A stretch of 64,000 nucleotides of DNA from Sphingomonas kyeonggiensis (GTDB lineage: Bacteria > Pseudomonadota > Alphaproteobacteria > Sphingomonadales > Sphingomonadaceae), in the NCBI RefSeq assembly GCF_014196745.1, contig NZ_JACIEH010000002.1:1364383-1428382 (forward strand). The letters run 5' to 3'. A program made the position numbers and the translations under genes. Below are positions 29,401-35,826 of this stretch, piece after piece (the stretch's first letter is position 1; each line of letters starts with the position of its first letter). A model generated the notes under the pieces. The model searched no databases. It worked only from the letters and a program-made list of their open reading frames with translations, and was not told the DNA's origin.

Positions 29401-29494
29401 GATCTACGGCACCGGTGACGGGTCGCAGTATCTGGTCCGCGAATTCTCGAAGACGGGTGCGCAGTGGTTCGTGGGCGCGCGCTACCAGTTCTGA
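26456..29494 (+). CDS. TonB-dependent receptor with STN domain (carbohydrate-type, TIGR01782-like)
   Basis: A 1012-residue receptor with GGGGAGGAAG before the ATG. Signal peptide, then an STN signalling domain at about residues 32-105 (RQFSIEAQSADTAISQLGRQ), a Pro/Ala-rich linker, TonB box EEAIVVTGFRGSL, plug (LSESIQRLPGVAISREGGEG, GRNITLRGFSPDF) and barrel ending in GARYQF. The plug pattern is that of Xanthomonas/Caulobacter-type receptors used for plant-sugar uptake. Flanked by its own sigma/FecR pair and followed by an esterase and pectin methylesterase, it likely imports pectin-derived oligosaccharides. Confidence 0.93.
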   Translation: MNISTVRGALLVSSAIVCAAVSPARAEAQVRQFSIEAQSADTAISQLGRQGGIQIVAARRVTRAVRTNAVRGEMRAEEALTRLLAGTGLTARRTGPTSFAIISRTPSPTPPGGGVPTSSAAAAPSQTALAQRVSAPGAAPQDAGQEASAAEEAIVVTGFRGSLAKAQDLKRRAINVTESILAEDMAKMPDLNLSESIQRLPGVAISREGGEGRNITLRGFSPDFTRTTLNGMEVPASSDGLDSGGFTINAGRAFDFHVFASELFNRIDVQKTQRASIEEGGIAGTVDLYSAKPFDFKGFHIVGSAQGGYNQMTRKVDPRATLMISDTFANDTIGILLSAAYSKRTVYQEGFASVRWTSPFVNGDSWADTNPTVTGTPTNCGAADRLDCLWAPRLPRADFFGNDQKRLGLTGSLQVKPVDGMKISFDVLYSQLDNDRYNYNSMEWLLTHGTAGNFVGQTPLSFTIAPDGKQLIAAAFNDVTSWYESRHQTSTSKFQQYVLSGDYQLSDTLKFDAMVGTARDAADRSELRFYARSVPHYYAYDYRDSVDVAKVSYGNYDPNNVANFIDATTAANRLNNVVKDNFTAKANLTFEKGAFTAQLGVAHNRRLVRYSEAQGDLPGFAPQKYLTSFPIEHFGDGVIDGGLPTFAVIDFDKIASSGLISSNYPTNLGAGWEVTEKTTGGYGEVSGEIPIGAMKLRLDGGVRYVRTDVGSSAVIGTSPVTVDRHYDNFLPSFNAALNITPDLVARFAYARSMTRPGLAALNIAAPVFEYTTRTVSNLGDPNLKPYLSNDFDLGLEWYFGKGGLIAIGGFKKNIVSSLTTSVVQQAVPTEFWAAIYADPRYSPSYNADPKTAQYTFYKTVNSPGGNSVTGFEATLNLPFTFLPGLLSNLGFASNYTHVSARDSTGLSPNSYNFTGYYDTGKMGLRVSVNKRDDYLLSEPGGNGHVQERKYGPTQVDLSAYYNLTKRLSLNVQGINITNEKERIYGTGDGSQYLVREFSKTGAQWFVGARYQF

Positions 29495-29502
29495 CACTTT
29501 CG

Positions 29503-29539
29503 GGGCCGTCGGGCGCCTCCCGCCGACGGCCCTCTTTTT
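29503..29539 (+). terminator. Rho-independent terminator after the STN-TBDR
   Basis: A perfect 10-bp stem GGGCCGTCGG / CCGACGGCCC with a 10-nt loop is followed by TCTTTTT, 9 nt after the receptor stop. It would separate, or attenuate transcription into, the downstream esterase gene. Confidence 0.8.
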
Positions 29540-29560
29540 CGCTTCGCCGGGGTATTTTAC

Positions 29561-30535
29561 ATGCCGAACCTGAGCCTGCTGCCGCTGGCGCTCCTGGCCG
29601 CTGCCATGAATGCCGGTGACGTTCCGTTGCGTGACGTCGATGACAGCTACACGATCGGCCAGCGCTTCGAGCAATATCGCGACAAATATCCGGGCATCGC
29701 TTGGGCTCCGGTGACCTGGCGGGAAGGGCAGTCCGTGCTGTTCGACCGGCCGTACAAGAACAGCGGCACGCGTGACCTGCATATCGACATCTTCAAGGCG
29801 GCTCCCGAAGCGCCCGCCAGGCATCAAGGCATTGTCCTGGTTCATGGCGGTGGCTGGAGTGCCGGCAACAAGAACCATTTTTACGCGCTGGCCAATTTGC
29901 TGGCGCAGCGCGGCTACACGGTATTCCTGCCCGAGTTCCGCCTGTCGCCCGAGGCACCCTATCCGGCGGGCATGATCGACATTGGCGACGCGCTTGCCTG
30001 GGCACGAGAGCACGCCGCCGAGCTAGAACTCAGTCCCGACAGGATTGCGATCGGTGGTGCGTCCTCGGGCGGGCAGATGGCATCGCTGCTCGCCTATGCC
30101 GGCCCCTCCGGCTTGTTCGGCGAAGGCCGGGACCGGCGCGCAAACGCCCTGATCGATCTGGACGGCGTTCTCGACTTCACGCTTCCCGAGACGCTCAAAT
30201 ATGAGGATGCCGCCAAGGAGGCTTCCCCGGCCGCGCGCTGGCTGGGCGGATCCTATGGGCGGGCAGCATCGCGCTGGCGTGAGGCGAGCGCGGCCAGTCA
30301 TGTCGGCCCGAACGCGGTGCCGACCCTCATTCTCGGCAGCGGCATTCCCCGCTTCACCCAGGGCAAGGACGAGGTGTTCGCCGCGCTGGACCGATACCAT
30401 GTCGCGCACCGCGAGTTTCACTTCGAGAACGCGCCGCACGACTTCTGGTTGTTCGAGCCTTGGCTTCCGCGAGCAGCCAGCGAGATCGACAGCTTTCTCA
30501 GTCAGGTCGTTGCGAAGAAGGGGAGGGCGAAGTGA
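29561..30535 (+). CDS. Alpha/beta hydrolase (carboxylesterase/acetylesterase-like)
   Basis: A 324-residue protein with a hydrophobic N-terminus that may be a signal peptide. Oxyanion motif HGGGWSAG at 95-102 and nucleophile elbow GGASSGGQ with Ser168 place it in the hormone-sensitive-lipase/BD-FAE-like esterases; a late His lies in NAPHDFWLF. Such enzymes de-acetylate or de-esterify plant polysaccharides. Its stop overlaps the GTG start of the pectin methylesterase (GTGA), so they are co-translated and probably act on the same decorated pectin. Confidence 0.85.
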   Translation: MPNLSLLPLALLAAAMNAGDVPLRDVDDSYTIGQRFEQYRDKYPGIAWAPVTWREGQSVLFDRPYKNSGTRDLHIDIFKAAPEAPARHQGIVLVHGGGWSAGNKNHFYALANLLAQRGYTVFLPEFRLSPEAPYPAGMIDIGDALAWAREHAAELELSPDRIAIGGASSGGQMASLLAYAGPSGLFGEGRDRRANALIDLDGVLDFTLPETLKYEDAAKEASPAARWLGGSYGRAASRWREASAASHVGPNAVPTLILGSGIPRFTQGKDEVFAALDRYHVAHREFHFENAPHDFWLFEPWLPRAASEIDSFLSQVVAKKGRAK

Positions 30536-31641
30536 TCCGGAGGGGCTTTCTTGGGCTGGCGGCGGCGGTGATCTTTCTTCCTGCTTTTGCCCCGGTGCCG
30601 GGGCCGCGCGAACTGACCGTCAGGCCGGTCTGCGGCAAGGCGGCGCGATCCTGCTATCCCTCGATCGCGGCGGCCCTGGAGGCTGCGACGGCCGATCGTT
30701 CGGGACGCTGGGTGACGATCCGGATCGCGCCCGGCGACTATCGCGAGAAACCCGTCGTGACCCGTGACCGGGTGCGACTGATCGGAAGCGGGCCGGGTAA
30801 GACACGGCTGCATTTCGATGCGGTGGCCCAGACCGCCAAGGCCTATCATCGCGCCGGCTGGGGGACTCCGGGCTCGGCGACGCTCACCATCGATGCGAAG
30901 GACGTGAGCGTTACCGGCATCACGGTCGAGAACCGCTATGACTATCTGGCCAACGACCGATTGGCGGACGGGGATCCTCGCAAGATCGGCAATCCCCAGG
31001 CCGTGGCCCTGCTGCTCGACATCCATAGCGATCGCGTGCTGCTCGATCGAGTCGATCTGCTCGGCTATCAGGATACGCTGTTCGCGAACGGGGGACGCGG
31101 GCTGATCCGAAACAGCCTGGTCGCGGGGAACATCGATTTCATCTTCGGCAACGGGCAATTGCTGATCGAGGACAGCGAGATCCGCTCACGCCGGCGCAGC
31201 GCACCTTATACGCCCGGCGAATTCCAGTCCTTCATCGCCGCACCCTCGACCCAGCTCTCGCAGGAACATGGCATTATATTCTATCGCGCGCGCCTGACGC
31301 GCGAGGCGGGGGTACCGGACGGCGCGGTGGCGCTGGCACGGCCCTGGCACCCGACAACAAGCTTTGCCGATGGCCGCTATGCGGATCCCCGTGCGGTGGG
31401 ACAGGTCTCGTTCATCGACTGCATCATAGGTCCACATATCCATCCCGACCATTGGACGGAGATGAAGGGCACCGCGCGCGACGGCACGATGCGCGACGTA
31501 TTCCGCGCCCAGGATTCGCGCTTCCTGGAAGTCGGGTCACGTGGCCCCGGGTCCCGGAAGCGGGATATCGGTCTGACCTGGAATGGCGAGGTTGATATTC
31601 ACAGGATCAGGGCAGCGTTTTTCCGCGGGTGGCGCTTCTAA
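30532..31641 (+). CDS. Pectin methylesterase (carbohydrate esterase family 8)
   Basis: A 369-residue exported enzyme starting at GTG 30532 (GGGAGGG upstream; overlaps the esterase stop). Signal peptide to about residue 24, then a right-handed beta-helix with the CE8 motifs in order: GNPQAVALL (Gln), LGYQDTLF (Gln and first Asp), NIDFIFGNG (second Asp) and ALARPWHP (Arg; consensus LGRPW). It removes methyl groups from homogalacturonan, exposing it to lyases or hydrolases. No pectate lyase or polygalacturonase lies beside it, so depolymerisation must be encoded elsewhere. Likely induced through the upstream sigma/FecR/TBDR system. Confidence 0.92.
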   Translation: MIRRGFLGLAAAVIFLPAFAPVPGPRELTVRPVCGKAARSCYPSIAAALEAATADRSGRWVTIRIAPGDYREKPVVTRDRVRLIGSGPGKTRLHFDAVAQTAKAYHRAGWGTPGSATLTIDAKDVSVTGITVENRYDYLANDRLADGDPRKIGNPQAVALLLDIHSDRVLLDRVDLLGYQDTLFANGGRGLIRNSLVAGNIDFIFGNGQLLIEDSEIRSRRRSAPYTPGEFQSFIAAPSTQLSQEHGIIFYRARLTREAGVPDGAVALARPWHPTTSFADGRYADPRAVGQVSFIDCIIGPHIHPDHWTEMKGTARDGTMRDVFRAQDSRFLEVGSRGPGSRKRDIGLTWNGEVDIHRIRAAFFRGWRF

Positions 31642-32089
31642 ATCTAAGCTGGCAATCGCATATTGGATTTCTGCACCTGGCCTTTGAAAAGCTGTGGGAG
31701 ATCGCCCCATGCCGCCGCTCGCGCCCGGCGGCGATCGTGTGGCTACGTCAGATATGCCCCTCGACACGCCATGCAAATCCGAGGTTTGCGGCCGTTCCAA
31801 CCGACCCCGAGGCTGGAACAGCTGCCCGCCTTGGGAAAGGTGCTGCGCGGGTTGGCGGGTTCCGTGGCGCGCGAGAAATGAGCGTCATTGCTCCCTAAGT
31901 GACGAGGGATAGCGTGCGGCCTGGCGGCATGGCCATCGCTCTCTGGCCGCACCGATCCTTACAGGGATTGATTTCCCTCGCCCGCTCCCCGTTGTGACCC
32001 ACCGATGCGAGGGGCACGCTGTCCGGCTTGCCAAAGGGTTTGCTATATAAGGGGATGAAGGCGCCTATATCCCGAGAGAAGAGAAATTG
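31642..32089. other. Gene-free stretch
   Basis: Short open frames here lack coding bias. The last 60 bases are AT-richer (GGGTTTGCTATATAAGGGG) and probably hold the promoter of the diguanylate cyclase. A GC-rich dyad GCCGCCGCTCGCGCCCGGCGGC lies near 31713 without a following T-run. Confidence 0.35.
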
Positions 32090-33322
32090 GTGACGGCATT
32101 TGCGAGTATCTTGCATGCTGGAACGTTGCTGGTGGTCAATGCGATCCTGGCACTGCTGTCAGCGGCGATTTTCATCGTTCTATATGCAACGCGGCCGAAG
32201 GTCGCTGCATCCAAAGGCGTCCTGCTCTGGGGGCTGGGATATGGCGCGATTGCGCTTGGTTTCTGCATCCTCATTCTGCCTGCATTCAAAGTCGAATTTT
32301 CCTATTTCGTTCTCCTTGCCAACCTCCTGATTGATGCCGGGACAATTCTCACCCTGTTCGGCGTCGCGATCTACCTGCAGCGTTGGGGGTGGGAGCTCTG
32401 GGCATTGCTCCCGGCGGCTATTCTCGGATGTATCGAAATCGTCCTCGTTATAGCGGGCGGCGAAAGCTACCGCGTGATGGTTCCGCTGGGTGCTGGATTG
32501 CGCGCGATTGTCACGATTGCGACGGCCATCGCCCTTTGGCGATGCGCGGATGACGCACGCCAAATGGCGGCCCGCTTGGCCAGCGTTTTTCACTTGGTCT
32601 GGGCGGCCATGCTGGGTTTGCGCATCATCTGGTGGCTCGGGCACCCCATCGCCGATACGGCGATGGATCCGACTTCGACTTTCGGACTTCTGTCACGCCT
32701 GTTGCTGACCTGGGCGATTACGCCAAGCTACTTATGGATGCTAACGCGGGAATTGGATGCAGAGCTCATCCGGCAGGCGCGTCAAGATCCTCTCACCGGC
32801 GTGGCAAATCGGAGGGTGATCTGGGCCGAAGGGGAAAAATGGGCAGGAACGGGCAGCCGAAAGCGTCAGTATCTGGCAGTCCTGATTATCGACATCGACC
32901 ATTTCAAGGCTGTGAACGATAATTGGGGGCATGGTGTGGGCGACGAAGTGCTGGTCGGGGTTGCGCATAGCTTGGCACAGCATATGCGGGACGAGGATCT
33001 GTTGGCCCGCATCGGAGGGGAAGAGTTCATGGCCCTGGTACGCCATGACGGCCCGAGCATCGACCAAGCCACAGATGCCATCAGGGCGATAGCGGAAAGG
33101 CTTCGTCAGGCCATTGAGAAAGACGCATTCCCTTTGCCTTCCGGTGGGAATCTGGTTTGTACGGCCAGCATCGGCTACGCGATATCGTTGCGCGGCCAAT
33201 ATCAATGGAAGGATATTGTGGAGGCCGCCGACGGAGCGCTCTACGACGCGAAGAGGAACGGGCGTAACCAGGTCATGGGCAGCGTTTACGAACCGAAGGC
33301 GGTACACGCGAAAGCCGACTGA
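32090..33322 (+). CDS. Membrane-bound diguanylate cyclase (GGDEF)
   Basis: A 410-residue protein starting at GTG 32090 (a TTG is directly before it; AGAAGAG upstream). About six membrane helices occupy residues 8-215, an unclassified sensor. The GGDEF domain follows: DPLTGVANRR, IDIDHFKAVNDNWGHGVGD, active-site GGEEF near residue 310, and the RxxD inhibitory site (RDED) five residues before it. Active site and product-inhibition site look intact, so it should make c-di-GMP with feedback control. No partner gene; neighbours are unrelated. Confidence 0.92.
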   Translation: MTAFASILHAGTLLVVNAILALLSAAIFIVLYATRPKVAASKGVLLWGLGYGAIALGFCILILPAFKVEFSYFVLLANLLIDAGTILTLFGVAIYLQRWGWELWALLPAAILGCIEIVLVIAGGESYRVMVPLGAGLRAIVTIATAIALWRCADDARQMAARLASVFHLVWAAMLGLRIIWWLGHPIADTAMDPTSTFGLLSRLLLTWAITPSYLWMLTRELDAELIRQARQDPLTGVANRRVIWAEGEKWAGTGSRKRQYLAVLIIDIDHFKAVNDNWGHGVGDEVLVGVAHSLAQHMRDEDLLARIGGEEFMALVRHDGPSIDQATDAIRAIAERLRQAIEKDAFPLPSGGNLVCTASIGYAISLRGQYQWKDIVEAADGALYDAKRNGRNQVMGSVYEPKAVHAKAD

Positions 33323-33608
33323 CTCCATGGCTGGCTACGCGGCATCGGGCTGATCGAAATCGGCCGAGCGAACAGGATCCGGCATCGTCTGAAGCTATGC
33401 GGAGCTGCCTATCGCCGGGGTAAGGCACGGACCGGTACTTCCAGAAGCGCTACCTGGCACACTCCCTTGTGAAGCCCTCGCCTGGCTCCGATGTGCGTGC
33501 CGTCGGTCGCTTCAGACCACAAGTCTTGCTGCTTACGCTCGGTGGAGGCTCCTGGACCGTTGGCAGGCGCACGGTGGGCGCGTAGGGTCGGGATAGCGCC
33601 AATTTCCG

Positions 33609-33965
33609 ATGTTTGGACTGGATAGCATGTCTCGGTCTATCAACCTGCGGACGGTCCAGGCATTCATGGCCCTAGCTTATGGGCTGCTCGCCGCCATCGC
33701 GGTTGCACGCGAGCCGAGCCTTGTCTCCGCGTTCCTTGCGGTCGGGATGGCGGTCGGTGCCTATTTGACCGGAAGGGCCGTGCCCGATGTCCATATACCC
33801 GCGACGATGATCCTGCGTGTTTGCGGCATTGGCGCAGTCGTTCTGGTTGTGGGTCTGGCTACGGATCTGTTCGGCAGTTCGCATGCGCTTGGCTGGGCGA
33901 TGGCGGTGATGGGATATTGTGCGGGCAACAGGCTGAAAGCCGCGGGTGTCCGCGTGCCGGCCTAA
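33609..33965 (+). CDS. Small integral membrane protein, unknown
   Basis: 118 residues, or 112 if translation starts at the second ATG (33627). Three or four hydrophobic segments: TVQAFMALAYGLLAAIAVA, LVSAFLAVGMAVGAYLTG, ILRVCGIGAVVLVVGLATDL and LGWAMAVMGYCAG. Coding-like GC3 supports a real gene, but the ribosome site is weak. Not recognised. The 286 bp before it contain nothing identifiable. Confidence 0.5.
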   Translation: MFGLDSMSRSINLRTVQAFMALAYGLLAAIAVAREPSLVSAFLAVGMAVGAYLTGRAVPDVHIPATMILRVCGIGAVVLVVGLATDLFGSSHALGWAMAVMGYCAGNRLKAAGVRVPA

Positions 33966-34170
33966 CACTCGGGAGGCCTCCGGGGCTCAAGGGTCGATGG
34001 GAAGGGCGCGCTGCGTCCCTTTGTTGGTTCAGCGATGCTCCCTTACCTGGCACGTCAGCCTCGAGCGGATTCATGGGCCCATTGGCGATATCGTCCCTCG
34101 CGATGCGGCATTTTTCGATTACAGTTCCGGGGACCGTGATTGTCTTGGTTCAGCGAAGCTGCCGCATTCC

Positions 34171-34767
34171 GTGGCGCAGATCGGATTTGACCATTTGGAC
34201 AGGGATGCGGCAGTCCGAGCCTGGTTCTGCGAAGAGGTGCTCCCTCTGGAGGGGGCGCTGTTGCGCTTCATTCGGAGGAACTGGCCGACGGCGGACGATG
34301 CGACCGATCTGATGCACGACGTCTACGAACTTGCGATCACAGGTGCCAGGACCGCCATTCCTCAAAACACGCCAGGATATCTGTTCACGGTCGCGCGCAA
34401 TCACCTGATCAACCGCGCAAAGCGGGCGCGGATCGTGTCCTTCGATCTCGTTGCCGACCTCGAAGCCGTAGCGGCGGGCATAGACATGTTCGAAGCCGAA
34501 CGACAGCTGCATGCACGCGATGCGTTGCGGCGGGTTCAGGCCGGAATGGAAAAGCTGTCGCCTCGCGTGCGGGAGATCGTGTTGCTGCGCAAGGTCGAGG
34601 GTCTCGACGTCGCCGAGACCTCGCAAAGGCTTGGCATTGGCAAGGACGCGGTCAATCATCAACTGGCGATGGGCATGAAGGCACTCGCCGACCATATGCT
34701 GGGAGGTGCTGGAAAGATCGTGCGGCGCAGATACACCGCGCGGCGGACAGGAAGGGGTGAAGCGTGA
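34171..34767 (+). CDS. ECF sigma factor (FecI-like)
   Basis: About 198 residues from GTG 34171; the open frame extends 225 nt further left but that part is not sigma-like. Region 2 motifs: FIRRNWPTADDATDLMHDVYELAI and NTPGYLFTVARNHLINRAKR. Region 4: LSPRVREIVLLRKVEGLDVAETSQRLGIGKDAVNHQL. The start lacks a good ribosome site and is uncertain. Its stop overlaps the FecR start (GTGA). It heads the second sigma-FecR-STN receptor cassette. Confidence 0.85.
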   Translation: MAQIGFDHLDRDAAVRAWFCEEVLPLEGALLRFIRRNWPTADDATDLMHDVYELAITGARTAIPQNTPGYLFTVARNHLINRAKRARIVSFDLVADLEAVAAGIDMFEAERQLHARDALRRVQAGMEKLSPRVREIVLLRKVEGLDVAETSQRLGIGKDAVNHQLAMGMKALADHMLGGAGKIVRRRYTARRTGRGEA

Positions 34768-35774
34768 GCGACGCCGGTTCCGCACGCGATCGCGCCGCCT
34801 CCTGGGTCCTTGCGCGAGAACAGGATGGCTGGTCCGACCAGGACCAGGCGGCGCTGGATGCCTGGCTCGAGAAATCGGACCTGAACAAGGCTGCCTATTG
34901 GCGCCTGGAACATAGCTGGCGCCAGGCCGACCGTATTGCCGCGCTCGGGGGCGATCGTCCCGCAACTCCGCGTCGGCGCACATTCGTTCCGCGGCTGGGA
35001 CCTGGAACTTGGGGAAGTCTGGCTGCCCTGGCTGCCTCGCTGGCAGCGATTGTGGGCATGGGCTTCCATGGCGGACATCGGAATATGGTGGGAGCCGACA
35101 GTGTCGCGACTGCCACGTTCGCGACGGAAGTGGGCGGGCACCGGCTGCTCGGGCTGTCCGACGGCAGCCGTGTCGAGCTGAATACCGACACCAGGGTCAG
35201 AACCGCGATCGGCGGAGGACGCCGCGCGGTGTGGCTAGACAGGGGAGAGGCATTCTTCGAAGTCGCGCATCGCGATGGCCTGCCATTCGTCGTCCATGCC
35301 GGCTCACGCGAGATAACGGTCCTGGGTACCAAGTTTTCCGTACGCCGCGTCGGCGACAAGGTCACGGTCTGGGTGCGCGAAGGCCGGGTGCGTGTAGACA
35401 ATGTGGAGCATGCGAGCGCGGCACGTTCGTCGATCGTCACTACCGGGGGCGTCGCGCTGAGCGATGGGGCGGCGACGCTGGTCACGGCGGCTTCGCCCGA
35501 ACGTGTCGAGCAGGCACTGTCCTGGCGTGATGGCATGCTGGGGTTCGACCATGAGCGGCTCGGGGACATCGCGCTCGAGTTCAACCGCTACAACCGAAAG
35601 AAGATCGTCATCGACGATGCAGCGGCCGCGAACATTCGTATCGGTGGCACTTTCCCCGCCTCGGAGCCGCGTGCCTTCGCGCGATTGCTTCGCGACGCCT
35701 ATGGACTCGAAGTCGCCGAAACGGACACGGAAATCAAAATTCAGAAAACGGGATTACAGCTGCCGGATCGTTGA
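34764..35774 (+). CDS. FecR-family anti-sigma factor
   Basis: A 336-residue protein starting at GTG 34764 inside the sigma-factor stop. DUF4880-like head (DQDQAALDAWLEKSDLNKAAYWRLEH), one membrane helix near residues 82-98 (GSLAALAASLAAIVGMG), periplasmic FecR domain (RLLGLSDGSRVELNTDTRV, GEAFFEVAHRDGLPFVVHAG) and C-terminal LGDIALEFNRYNRKKIVI. It pairs with the sigma factor before it and the STN receptor after it. Confidence 0.92.
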   Translation: MSDAGSARDRAASWVLAREQDGWSDQDQAALDAWLEKSDLNKAAYWRLEHSWRQADRIAALGGDRPATPRRRTFVPRLGPGTWGSLAALAASLAAIVGMGFHGGHRNMVGADSVATATFATEVGGHRLLGLSDGSRVELNTDTRVRTAIGGGRRAVWLDRGEAFFEVAHRDGLPFVVHAGSREITVLGTKFSVRRVGDKVTVWVREGRVRVDNVEHASAARSSIVTTGGVALSDGAATLVTAASPERVEQALSWRDGMLGFDHERLGDIALEFNRYNRKKIVIDDAAAANIRIGGTFPASEPRAFARLLRDAYGLEVAETDTEIKIQKTGLQLPDR

Positions 35775-35826
35775 TTGTCTTATTCCCCGGAGACGGGCGG
35801 CTATGGAGCACCCGCACATTAGGGGG